Shown piece after piece: positions 56,925 to 64,000 of a DNA stretch of 64,000 bases; position 1 is the stretch's first letter, and every line of letters starts with the position of its first letter. The position numbers and the translations under genes were made by a program. The stretch is taken from the NCBI RefSeq assembly GCF_028281305.1, contig NZ_JANQKD010000034.1:1-64000 (forward strand), in the 5' to 3' direction. The notes under the pieces were generated by a model. It worked only from the letters and a program-made list of their open reading frames with translations. It was not told where the DNA came from and did not search any database. Source of the stretch: Pelagibius sp. GTDB lineage: Bacteria > Pseudomonadota > Alphaproteobacteria > Kiloniellales > Kiloniellaceae.

Positions 56925-58114
56925 AGACCGTCAAGCGCCGCTTCCCTGGCACCGCCCAGCAGAAACCGGGCGGTGGTGGTGTTCCCGGGATCCTGAAAAG
57001 CCTCTTCTTCCTGACTCTCTTTCTTGGCTTTGCCTACGTCCCGGTCGTGTTTCTGGCGGAGGGCTGGTCCGAGCGGCACTTCGGCCTCGGCTATCTTGAC
57101 GTCCTCCGCACGGCAATCACAGAAGGCCCCAAAGTCCCTTTGCTCGTCGTGATCTTCCTGCAGCTCGTCTGCGCCGTCACGGTACTCGCCAACCTGCTGA
57201 GCATTACGCAGCCGCTGCGTGACTGGCGGCTTCAGATCGAGCGCTTCGTGTTTCTCGGGCACGGCCTCAACAGCGAAACCCGCTTCCTCTGCCCCGACCG
57301 CCCGGACTGGGGCGTCTTCACCGTCTTCGAGGGGGACCTCGGACGCCGTCGCGCCCAAGGATTCGGGCGCATCAACCGACAGTTCGTCTATCAGCTCCCC
57401 ACAAAGGACCCGCGCCTCGCCAGTGCCTACGACTTCCCGGTGCTGAGGAAGCTACTCGTCAACGGTCTGCTTGTCGGCGGTCTGGCGTTTCTCTTCGTGC
57501 TGATACTCAGCGGCGGCACGCTGCAGATGGCTTACGAAGCCGGGGTCGAGTTGACCACCCTCGGCCAGCAGCGGCGCGCGCAGACGGACAGCCTCGCCCT
57601 CGCCTTCGTCATCGATCATCTGTACTGGCTCGGCCTGCTTCTGGCCGCGTCCTTCGCAGTCGCCTTCGTCAGCAGCCGTTCCGCCACCCGTTTCCGCAGC
57701 GCACAGGCAGAGCTGATGCGCTGCCAGGGGCAGTTGCACCGCCCGCTGCCCGACGAGATCCGCCCGGGCGCGGTGGTGAGCGGCCGCATGATGGAAGCGA
57801 TGACCCTGAGGGAAACGCGCGGCGGCAAGCCGGCCGGATCGGACTCGGGGCTCGGCGTCCCCAACCGCGGGCGCGAGTACCGGCTCTACAATCTCGAGTT
57901 CGATCGCGGCTTCGATCCTCCGGTGCTGGCCGGGTTCTATTTTCGCCGAGAGGTTGCTTTGTCGGACCTGGAAAATCACCTGGATGCACTGGTGGAGCGC
58001 CAGGCGGAGACCAAAGTCATGGTCACGGAAGACCTGGAAATCCTGCCCCTGGCCCCGGGGGAAAGCGGGCCGCCGCTGGCTTTGCTGGACCAGAGGAGTT
58101 TCGACGACTATTGA
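56921..58114 (+). CDS. Membrane protein of unknown function, second of a paralogous pair
   Basis: A 397-aa integral membrane protein starting with the GTG at 56921 (GTGA overlap with the stop of the previous gene). Membrane segments lie near 26-48, 72-94, 183-205 and 230-252. A Gly-rich soluble loop precedes the C-terminal region shared with the upstream protein, including YNLEFDRGFDPPVLAGFYF and ILPLAPGESGPP. The longer middle loops (about 95-180 and 255-330) are the main difference between the two. A short tandem repeat follows directly after the stop. Unknown function; coupled expression and shared domain argue that the two proteins work together. Confidence 0.75.
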   Translation: MKTVKRRFPGTAQQKPGGGGVPGILKSLFFLTLFLGFAYVPVVFLAEGWSERHFGLGYLDVLRTAITEGPKVPLLVVIFLQLVCAVTVLANLLSITQPLRDWRLQIERFVFLGHGLNSETRFLCPDRPDWGVFTVFEGDLGRRRAQGFGRINRQFVYQLPTKDPRLASAYDFPVLRKLLVNGLLVGGLAFLFVLILSGGTLQMAYEAGVELTTLGQQRRAQTDSLALAFVIDHLYWLGLLLAASFAVAFVSSRSATRFRSAQAELMRCQGQLHRPLPDEIRPGAVVSGRMMEAMTLRETRGGKPAGSDSGLGVPNRGREYRLYNLEFDRGFDPPVLAGFYFRREVALSDLENHLDALVERQAETKVMVTEDLEILPLAPGESGPPLALLDQRSFDDY

Positions 58115-58116
58115 AG

Positions 58117-58158
58117 GCCTGTATTGAGGGGCCGTACTGAGGGGCCGTATTGGGGTCC
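58117..58158. repeat. About three imperfect 13-base direct repeats
   Basis: GGCCTGTATTGAG, GGGCCGTACTGAG and GGGCCGTATTGGG stand in tandem just after the stop of the second paralogous membrane protein. They differ by a few bases, so the duplication is older than the exact repeats elsewhere in the window. The remaining 147 bases before the DUF454 gene show nothing clear. Confidence 0.7.
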
Positions 58159-58305
58159 CGCGGCGGAAAGCCGCCGGTCGGCGTGGCCAATCAACGCAAT
58201 CGAAAGAGTCAATTGGCATTCTGACTCCGGCCCGACCATGTTCATTGCCAGGCTTCCTACGCCCGGGTCGGCGCGGAGCAGGCGACGGAGTGAGATGACC
58301 AAGCC

Positions 58306-58749
58306 ATGACCGGCAGCACTGCAGCACAGGACAGCGGCGAGCAGGCCACGGCCAAGAGCGCCGAGGCGGCTGAAAGCAGTCGCCGAAACTGGGCCTGGAC
58401 CGGCGCCGGCTACGCACTTTTCGTCGTCGGGCTTGCCGGTCTCGTTCTGCCGGTCCTGCCGACGACGATTTTCTGGATTGGCGCCGCGGCCTGCTTTGCG
58501 AAGAGCTGCCCGGCGATGCAGCGGCGGATTTTCGCCTGGCCCGGTGTCGGCCCCTCGGTGGAGGCTTATCTCCTGCACGGCGTGGTCGACACCAAATCCA
58601 AGCGCGCCGCCATGCTCGGCATGATGCTGGCAACTGTCATCCTGGTCATGCTGTCCGGCTCTGCCCTCGTGAACGGCATCGGCACCGGCCTGATCATGCT
58701 GGGCGCGCTCTATGTGATCACGCGGCCCTCCACCGTGCCCTCATCATAA
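58306..58749 (+). CDS. DUF454-family membrane protein (YbaN-like)
   Basis: A 147-aa inner-membrane protein. The core matches DUF454: GLAGLVLPVLPTTIFWIGAA (LP-x-LPTT motif), ACFAKSCPAMQRRIF and a second hydrophobic pair ending in IGTGLIMLGALYVITR. The N-terminal 26 residues are charged and soluble. Function of the family is not established. The GTGAGATG-type leader contains GGAGTGAG before the ATG. Confidence 0.85.
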   Translation: MTGSTAAQDSGEQATAKSAEAAESSRRNWAWTGAGYALFVVGLAGLVLPVLPTTIFWIGAAACFAKSCPAMQRRIFAWPGVGPSVEAYLLHGVVDTKSKRAAMLGMMLATVILVMLSGSALVNGIGTGLIMLGALYVITRPSTVPSS

Positions 58750-58838
58750 CGGGCGTCGCACAAGCACCCAAAGCGCTTGAGCGGAATCCCTGTCCACAGC
58801 TAGCCTCCCGGAAACCTTGAGGCCGCTGGACGACAGCC

Positions 58839-59741
58839 ATGACATCAGACGACCTGTTTCCCGGGTTCCGAGCCGAGCGCCTGGACGGCGCCGGAACCGA
58901 GATTTTCTGCCGTATCGGCGGCGCCGGTCCGCCCTTGGTCCTGCTGCACGGCTATCCGCAGTGCCATGCCACCTGGCACCGGGTCGCCCCGGCCCTGGCC
59001 AAGCACTTCACCTGCATTCTGCCCGATCTGCGCGGATACGGGCAAAGCGGAGTTCCGCAAAGCGATCCGGCGCACCGGGCCTACTCCAAGCGCCGCATGG
59101 CGGAGGACGTGATCGCCCTCATGCAGCAGCTGGGCCACGGCCGCTTTCGGGTCGTCGGACACGACCGCGGCGCCAGGGTGTCCTACCGCATGGCCTTCGA
59201 CCATCCGCAGGCCGTCGAACGGCTCGCCATTGTCGAGGTCGTACCGACCCACGACATGTGGTCCGCGTTCTCCGCCGAGATGGCGATGAAGGCCTATCAC
59301 TGGCCCTTCCTCGCCCAGCCCGCGCCGCTGCCGGAGACGCTGATCGCCTCTGCGCCCGACTACTACGTCGATCACACCCTGCAGTCCTGGACCCGGGACA
59401 AGGACCTGGCGGTTTTCGATCCGCGGGCCCTGGCACTCTACCGCACCGCATACCGCGACCCGGCGCGGCTTCATGCCTTCTGCGAGGACTACCGCGCCGG
59501 TGCCACCTGCGATCGCACGGACGATCAGGCGGACTTGAAAGCCGGGCGCAAGATCACTGCGCCGCTGCATTTCCTCTGGGGGCATGCCGGCTTTCCCGCC
59601 AAGACGGGCGACCCCCTCGGCATCTGGCGCCGGTGGGCGGAGAACGTCACCGGCTCGACGACCGACTCGGGCCACTTCGGGCCGGAAGAGGATCCTGAAG
59701 GCATTCTGGCCGGACTCCTGCCGTTCCTGCAGCAACCCTAA
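58839..59741 (+). CDS. Fluoroacetate dehalogenase-family alpha/beta hydrolase
   Basis: A 300-aa alpha/beta hydrolase closely like fluoroacetate dehalogenase. The nucleophile loop is GHDRGARVSYR: Asp109 and carboxylate-binding Arg110 and Arg113. The halide pocket is His154-Trp155 in YHWPFLAQ and Tyr218 in CEDYRAGA, and the base His279 is in DSGHFGPEE. The usual catalytic acid Asp is replaced by Glu133 (IVEVVPT). It would hydrolyse a 2-haloacid or epoxide-like ester to the hydroxy acid. The gene stands alone. Substrate not certain; family members also act on epoxides. Confidence 0.85.
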   Translation: MTSDDLFPGFRAERLDGAGTEIFCRIGGAGPPLVLLHGYPQCHATWHRVAPALAKHFTCILPDLRGYGQSGVPQSDPAHRAYSKRRMAEDVIALMQQLGHGRFRVVGHDRGARVSYRMAFDHPQAVERLAIVEVVPTHDMWSAFSAEMAMKAYHWPFLAQPAPLPETLIASAPDYYVDHTLQSWTRDKDLAVFDPRALALYRTAYRDPARLHAFCEDYRAGATCDRTDDQADLKAGRKITAPLHFLWGHAGFPAKTGDPLGIWRRWAENVTGSTTDSGHFGPEEDPEGILAGLLPFLQQP

Positions 59742-59840
59742 AGCACAAGAGCCGATGCGACGTCGCCGTGGGGCCGCCGCGGGACCACCGCAGGGCCGCC
59801 CTACCCCTTCTTTGCCACGCCAGCCACTGAACCTGCCGGC

Positions 59841-59860
59841 GCCATGGGCCGACCCATGGC
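59841..59860. promoter_or_regulatory. Inverted repeat upstream of the secreted protein gene
   Basis: GCCATGGG and CCCATGGC are perfect 8-base arms separated by CCGA. It lies about 50 bases before the ATG at 59910 and could be an operator or leader hairpin. The two ATGs within it are not good starts. Confidence 0.45.
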
Positions 59861-59909
59861 TACACCGCCGCAATTGGGCGCGGTCCTGACCTTACGAAAG
59901 GACACCGCT

Positions 59910-60791
59910 ATGACCCAGTATCGTTCACTTCGTACCTTACCGCCTCGCAACCCTGGCCTGCCGGGGATTGCCCCCGGGATCGCCGCAGCCGCCATCATCG
60001 CTCTCCTCGCCTCAGCCACAAGCGTCCAGGCCGGGCCCTTCTCCGGCCCCTTCTCCGGCTCGGAGTCCGTCGCCATTCCCGGAGGAGGCAACAGCAACTT
60101 CGCCCAGCTCAAGCAGATCTCGGGCTTCACCGGCCTGATGGGCTTCGGCTACTCCGACGGCGCCTACAATCTCGTCGGCCAGACCTTCAACAAGCTGATC
60201 GCGCTGCGCTTCACCGTGGACTGCCCGGCGAACTACCGGGTTCACGAGGCCGGCATCCGCGTCGAAGGTGCGGACGTCTACAATTACACCGTGGAGCTGG
60301 TGAGCCCCGGCGACGTTCCCTTCGACCAGAACTCCTGGCAGCAGGTTCTCGAGCAGGAGCCCTGGGACTTTGATGCTGTGCAGCAGACCGGCATCGATGC
60401 CCTGTCCGCCGCCGGCAACAACGGCCCGATCTACGTGAGCCTCGACAAGGTGCTCGACAGCCGCACCGAGTTCTATGCCAGCTGCAGCCCCAGCCAGCCG
60501 AGTTCGGGCCTGCCCTTCCTCTACTACGACAGTGCGGAAGACAACGGCCACATGCGCCCCATGACCCGCGTGCGCTACAGCATGCAGTACAGCGCCGAGG
60601 CGGCGCCACAGGCGCGCTTCCAGCTTCCGGAGGCCGGGCAGCCCCGCATTCCGGGACTGGCCGAACGGCTGCGTCACCGTGAGCGTGCCGTCTCCCAGGT
60701 GCCGGCCAAGCGTCAGGACGTGCTGGTCGCCCCCGGCGGCTGCCCTTACGACTGCCCGCCGCCGATGCTGAAGCTGCGCAAGCAGCGCTGA
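59910..60791 (+). CDS. Secreted protein of unknown function
   Basis: A 293-aa exported protein. The signal core is IAAAAIIALLASATSVQA with cleavage near VQA-GP. The mature N-terminus repeats GPFSGPFSG, then come beta-rich strands and conserved-looking Cys (VDCPANYRVHEAG, FYASCSPSQPSSG) and a Pro- and Cys-containing tail (GGCPYDCPPPMLKL). The ATG at 59910 has AAAGGAC upstream. I do not recognise the family. The Cys pairs could form disulphides in the periplasm or outside the cell. A GC hairpin and a 9-base tandem repeat follow the stop. Confidence 0.75.
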   Translation: MTQYRSLRTLPPRNPGLPGIAPGIAAAAIIALLASATSVQAGPFSGPFSGSESVAIPGGGNSNFAQLKQISGFTGLMGFGYSDGAYNLVGQTFNKLIALRFTVDCPANYRVHEAGIRVEGADVYNYTVELVSPGDVPFDQNSWQQVLEQEPWDFDAVQQTGIDALSAAGNNGPIYVSLDKVLDSRTEFYASCSPSQPSSGLPFLYYDSAEDNGHMRPMTRVRYSMQYSAEAAPQARFQLPEAGQPRIPGLAERLRHRERAVSQVPAKRQDVLVAPGGCPYDCPPPMLKLRKQR

Positions 60792-60816
60792 TACCCGGCA
60801 CACGCCGGATCCCGGT

Positions 60817-60849
60817 CCGGAAGCCCGGCGCCTTGCGCCGCGCTTCCGG
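60817..60849 (+). terminator. Hairpin downstream of the secreted protein gene
   Basis: CCGGAAGC...GCTTCCGG with inner GGCGC/GCGCC arms gives a long stem with one mismatch and a CTT loop, 25 bases after the stop. No T-run follows, but the stem alone could stop transcription or protect the 3' end. Confidence 0.6.
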
Positions 60850-60851
60850 GC

Positions 60852-60905
60852 TGCGGCGTCTGCGGCGTCTGCGGCGTCTGCGGCGTCTGCGGCGTCTGCG
60901 GCGCA
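60852..60905. repeat. 9-bp direct tandem repeat, five and a half copies
   Basis: TGCGGCGTC is repeated five times exactly from 60852 and a sixth copy changes to TGCGGCGCA. It lies directly after the hairpin and is not within a credible gene. Confidence 0.95.
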
Positions 60906-60926
60906 TCAGGTTGACGGCAACGGGAC

Positions 60927-60944
60927 GTAGTATCGCCCTACTAC
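60927..60944. promoter_or_regulatory. Inverted repeat upstream of the sorbosone dehydrogenase-like gene
   Basis: GTAGTA and TACTAC are perfect 6-base arms around TCGCCC, 69 bases before the ATG at 61013. A TTGACG resembling a -35 element lies at 60911-60916. It is a good candidate site for an activator of the dehydrogenase-cytochrome genes. Confidence 0.5.
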
Positions 60945-61012
60945 CCGCAACCGCACATTCCGGCTAGGCTGTGAGAACAAGCAACAAAAAAACCCTACGG
61001 GAGGAGACTCAC

Positions 61013-62269
61013 ATGCCCTTTGCCACAGGTGTCAAAACCCTCACCGTTTCCGCACTTGCGATGCTGCTTGCCACACCCGCACTCGCGCAGACAAACCTGG
61101 AGAAACTGAGCGAATTCAAGCAGACCGGTGTAACCGAGTTCGAGTTCATCGAACAGGGCGGCGACAACGCCGCAGCGATCCGCGAGACCCTGAAGCGCAT
61201 TACGCTTCCCGAAGGCTTCAAGATCGAACTCTATGCCATCGTGCCCGACGCGCGCCACATGGCCGTCGGCCCGCAGGGGATCGTGACCTTTGTCGGCACC
61301 CGCAAGACCGACGTCTGGTCCGTCACCGACCGCAACAAGGACCGGGTGGCCGACGAGGTCAAGCGCTTCGCCCCCTCGATCGATTTCGCCATTCCGAACG
61401 GCCCCTGCTTCTCGAAGGACGGCTTCCTCTACATCGCCGAACAGAACCGCGTGCTGGTCTATCCGGCCGCCGAATTCTTTTACGAGAGCCCGGATGTCGC
61501 GGCCTTCAACGTGGTCCCGGCGGGCAAGCTGATCCCGGCGGAAGAGGAAAGCTACAACCACACCGCCCGGGTCTGCCGCATCGGGCCGGACGACAAGCTC
61601 TACATCTCCCTCGGACAGCCCTTCAACGTCTTCCCCGAAGAGAAGATGGATCTCTACAACCAGACGGGCATCGGCGGCATCATCCGCATGAACCGCGACG
61701 GGACCGGGCGCGAGGTCTACAGCTACGGCGTCCGCAACTCCGTGGGCATGGACTTCAACCCGGCCAACGACGAGCTGTGGTTCACGGACAACCAGGTCGA
61801 CGGCATGGGCGACGACATCCCGCCCGGCGAGCTGAACCGCCAGACGGCGGCCGGCCAGCATTTCGGCTTTCCCTGGTACGGCGGCGGCGACACCCGGACC
61901 AACGAGTATGTCGGGTCCGAGCCGCCCATGGACAACGTCATGCCGGCGGTCAACATGATTGCCCACGCTGCCGACCTCGGCATGACCTTCTATACCGGCA
62001 GGATGTTCCCCGCAAAGTATCGCGGCGGCATCTTCTCGACCCAACACGGGTCGTGGAACCGCACCACCCCCGTCGGCGCCCGCGTGATGTTCACCAGCGT
62101 CAACGAGGACGGCTCGGTGGGTGAATCCATCCCCTTCGCCGAGGGCTGGATCGACGAGAACGGCGAGTACCTCGGCCGGCCGGTGGACGTGGCCCAGTTG
62201 CGGGACGGATCCATCCTGGTCTCCGACGACCTCGCCGGCGCCCTGTACCGCATCTCCTACGGCAACTAG
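61013..62269 (+). CDS. PQQ-type sorbosone/aldose dehydrogenase-like protein
   Basis: A periplasmic beta-propeller dehydrogenase (418 aa) with the signal VSALAMLLATPALAQ. The fold shows LPEGFKIELYAIVPDARHMA, then GVRNSVGMDFNPANDELWFTD and FGFPWYGGGDT, typical of soluble PQQ-dependent sugar dehydrogenases and L-sorbosone dehydrogenase. It would oxidise an aldehyde or sugar and pass electrons to the cytochrome c encoded downstream. The ATG at 61013 has GGGAGGAG upstream. No PQQ synthesis genes lie in the window. The exact substrate is not deducible. Confidence 0.88.
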   Translation: MPFATGVKTLTVSALAMLLATPALAQTNLEKLSEFKQTGVTEFEFIEQGGDNAAAIRETLKRITLPEGFKIELYAIVPDARHMAVGPQGIVTFVGTRKTDVWSVTDRNKDRVADEVKRFAPSIDFAIPNGPCFSKDGFLYIAEQNRVLVYPAAEFFYESPDVAAFNVVPAGKLIPAEEESYNHTARVCRIGPDDKLYISLGQPFNVFPEEKMDLYNQTGIGGIIRMNRDGTGREVYSYGVRNSVGMDFNPANDELWFTDNQVDGMGDDIPPGELNRQTAAGQHFGFPWYGGGDTRTNEYVGSEPPMDNVMPAVNMIAHAADLGMTFYTGRMFPAKYRGGIFSTQHGSWNRTTPVGARVMFTSVNEDGSVGESIPFAEGWIDENGEYLGRPVDVAQLRDGSILVSDDLAGALYRISYGN

Positions 62270-62290
62270 GCCGGCAACTAGGCCGGCAAC
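62261..62290. repeat. 12-bp tandem repeat carrying the stop codon of the dehydrogenase gene
   Basis: GGCAACTAGGCC is repeated twice and a third copy begins (GGCAACAGG). Since 12 is a multiple of 3, the second copy repeats the same in-frame TAG after Gly-Asn. The duplication therefore puts two stop codons in frame. Confidence 0.9.
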
Positions 62291-62394
62291 AGGAGCCGAA
62301 AGACTGCGAACCCTGGCGGCCGGCCGCTCCCATCGCGCCGGCCGCCGCCTTCTGCTCTGAGCCGGGGCATCGACCCCGGGGACTGCCGGACGCC

Positions 62395-62736
62395 ATGGCC
62401 TCAACCCTTCGAAACCTGCCTCTGATCGGCCTTCTGGGGCTTGCTCTTTGCACCTGGCCTGCGGTCAGCCAGGCCGGCGATGCCGACGCCGGCCGTCAGA
62501 AGGCGCGCCAGTGCCAGACCTGCCACGGCATCGACGGGATCGCCCGCATTCCCATCGCGCCGCACATCGCCGGCGAGAGCGAAATCTACCTGGTAACGCA
62601 GCTCAAGGCCTTTCGCTCAGGCAAGCGGACCCACGAGATCATGACCGTGGTCGCCAAGGACCTGACCGACGAAGACATGGCCGACCTGGCGGCCTGGTAC
62701 GCGGCCATCAAGTTCGAAGTGACGCTGCCGGAATAA
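62395..62736 (+). CDS. Class I c-type cytochrome
   Basis: A 113-aa periplasmic cytochrome c with a signal (LIGLLGLALCTWPAVSQA) and one haem-binding CQTCH (Cys40, Cys43, His44). The later THEIMTVVAKDLTDEDMADLAAWY supplies the axial Met and terminal helix. It most likely takes electrons from the sorbosone dehydrogenase-like enzyme encoded 126 bases upstream. The ATG at 62395 was chosen for the signal peptide. Single-haem structure of the c553/c4 monodomain type. Confidence 0.93.
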   Translation: MASTLRNLPLIGLLGLALCTWPAVSQAGDADAGRQKARQCQTCHGIDGIARIPIAPHIAGESEIYLVTQLKAFRSGKRTHEIMTVVAKDLTDEDMADLAAWYAAIKFEVTLPE

Positions 62737-62837
62737 GCCCCGTCAAGGCCCCGCCCGCCGCAGACCGCAACGGCTGCCGGAACCCATGCGCTCCTTCGCG
62801 CGCTGGCCTCCACCCGCAAATCAACTAAAATGCGGTC

Positions 62838-63848
62838 ATGCAGCGATTCCTCAACAGGTTCGGGGACTTGGTCCATGGATTCAGGGCCGCCGGACTGGCA
62901 ATCGGGTTGGCCGTTGTCCTAACGGCGGTCCTCACACCTCCTGCGCAAGCCCAGGCGGGCTTGTCCGATGCGGAGTTGTTGGAACTCGAAACCCTGCTGC
63001 AGCAACTCGGCTTCGATCCCGGCGCGGTCGACGGGGTCATCGATGACGCCACCCTGGCCGGCATTGCCCGGTATCAGGACTTCGCCTCTTTGCCCGGCAG
63101 CCCGGAGCCGAGCGCCGCGCTGCTCGGCGAGTTGAGAGGTGTCGCCGCCGCCTTCGCCGCTCTGCGCAACGATACCGTTACTGAGGTGGCGGTGGAGGAC
63201 GCGCCGCCGGAAGAACCGCAGTTGGAAGAGCCCCTTCCGGAAGAGCCCCTGCCGGAAGACCCCTTGCCGGACGCCGCCCCACGCGCGCCCTCTCCAGACA
63301 CCGGCCCGTCGCAGGCCGTCCCCGCACCGTCGTCCGAAGGCGAAACGGTCACCGCCAAGACGATCGTGCCGCCGCCGCCGGCACCGCCGAAACTGAAGCC
63401 GCTCGAGGCCGCGCCGCCAGAACAGCCGGCAGCGCCGCCTCCTGCGATCGCCGCGCGGCCGCCCGCGGCCGAAGCGCCTGCCTCCGAAGGGCCTGCCCCC
63501 CAAGTGCCTGACGCCGAAAGGACCGCATCCCCCGCGGACGCCGCCGTGGAGCGCCAGGCGGAGATCGAAGCGGCTCTGCGTCCCCACCGCCAGGCCCTCG
63601 CGGAGGGCAGCATTACCCGCGACGACCTTGCCAGGCAGTTCAACGAGGATGGCCGCGCACTGTTGGCGCAGGCCGACTTCGAATCAGCGGTTGCGCACTT
63701 CGATGTGGCGATCTTCCTGAACCCACGCTTTGCCGGCGCCTATTCCAACCGCGGCACTGCCCACGAACGCATGGGGGAGCGGGATCTGGCGCTGGAGGAC
63801 TTTGCCACGGCCCGCCGACTCGGCTTCGGCGGCTTTCGCCTCCAGTAA
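62838..63848 (+). CDS. Peptidoglycan-binding domain and TPR protein with proline-rich linker
   Basis: A 336-aa exported protein. After a signal-like segment (IGLAVVLTAVLTPPAQA) comes a PG-binding-like motif ELETLLQQLGFDPGAVDGVID (residues 47-67). A Pro/Glu-rich linker (about 118-225) with repeated LPEEP/LPEDP units follows, and TPR-like helices close the protein (AVAHFDVAIFLNPRFAGAY, AHERMGERDLALEDF). It may tether a periplasmic complex to the cell wall. The DNA of the linker is locally repetitive. Confidence 0.8.
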   Translation: MQRFLNRFGDLVHGFRAAGLAIGLAVVLTAVLTPPAQAQAGLSDAELLELETLLQQLGFDPGAVDGVIDDATLAGIARYQDFASLPGSPEPSAALLGELRGVAAAFAALRNDTVTEVAVEDAPPEEPQLEEPLPEEPLPEDPLPDAAPRAPSPDTGPSQAVPAPSSEGETVTAKTIVPPPPAPPKLKPLEAAPPEQPAAPPPAIAARPPAAEAPASEGPAPQVPDAERTASPADAAVERQAEIEAALRPHRQALAEGSITRDDLARQFNEDGRALLAQADFESAVAHFDVAIFLNPRFAGAYSNRGTAHERMGERDLALEDFATARRLGFGGFRLQ

Positions 63849-64000
63849 CCGCCTTTCCTGCCGCTGCCCGGGCCCGCCGGCCGCACGCCAAGGTCGCACA
63901 CCGAAAGACCGGCAGCCGCAGGGTGGTAGATCCTTTGCGCTTCATTAACCAAGCGTGAAGGCCGGCACCCTAGAGTGATCAGCCTCGCATTCTATCTCAG
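63849..64000. other. Right end of the window without a supported gene
   Basis: These 152 bases after the PG-binding/TPR gene show no credible start or coding pattern. An AT-richer part from 63930 (TTCATTAACCAAGCGTGAAG) might hold a promoter of a gene beyond the edge. Confidence 0.35.

Noticed and set aside
60852..60905. CRISPR or coding repeat
   Set aside because: The 9-bp units are contiguous and no open frame with a credible start covers them; slippage is the simpler explanation.

Overview
The window looks like chromosomal DNA of a GC-rich alphaproteobacterium, probably Rhodospirillales-like. This is inferred from base composition, a GlpSTPQ-type glycerol ABC importer, a MipZ-like division ATPase, a sorbosone-dehydrogenase/cytochrome c pair and many short ATGA or TGATG gene overlaps. 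I see no rRNA, tRNA, CRISPR array, transposase or phage gene.

Layout. 1-5.4 kb: glycerol uptake and oxidation (glpR-glpD-glpS-glpT-glpP, minus strand, cut by the window edge), with GlpR-type operators before glpD and glpR. 5.7-11 kb: a DUF427-adenylate cyclase fusion, a class I glutamine amidotransferase-like hydrolase, a PEP mutase/isocitrate lyase-family enzyme, a decayed isochorismatase relative, a Sel1 protein and glyoxalase II. 11-18.6 kb: an adenosine deaminase/PaaK-like pair, an OmpR-type two-component system beside an HtrA protease, and N-formylglutamate amidohydrolase.

18.6-51 kb is mainly a sugar and sugar-acid catabolic region. It holds a Mal/Ugp-type ABC importer, two RbsB-type ABC importers with single-domain ATPases, a FadR-type GntR regulator, aldose 1-epimerase, a lactonase, two SDR dehydrogenases and a pentonate-type IlvD/Edd dehydratase. 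It also holds a DapA-family lyase, KDGal kinase and KDPGal aldolase, an erythronate dehydrogenase homologue, a 2-hydroxyacid dehydrogenase, an FAH-family hydrolase and a 3-hydroxyisobutyrate dehydrogenase-family reductase. Together these could oxidise aldoses to lactones and acids, dehydrate them to 2-keto-3-deoxy acids, and finish by phosphorylative (DgoK/DgoA) or non-phosphorylative (DapA-family, FAH) routes. A near-identical 17-bp element before two of the transport operons, with a related core before the third, suggests one regulator may coordinate them. Inserted in this region are SixA, CYTH-CHAD and orphan ParA genes, and a lower-GC ankyrin lipoprotein.

51-64 kb is mixed: a DASS/TrkA-C transporter, a TerB-like/MipZ fusion, a DUF3313-like lipoprotein, two adjacent and apparently paralogous membrane proteins of unknown function, a DUF454 protein, a fluoroacetate dehalogenase-family hydrolase, a secreted unknown, a PQQ-type sugar dehydrogenase with cytochrome c, and a peptidoglycan-binding/TPR protein. 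The least familiar items are the paralogous membrane pair, the TerB-MipZ fusion and the DUF427-cyclase fusion. All calls come from reading the sequence; no database search was run.
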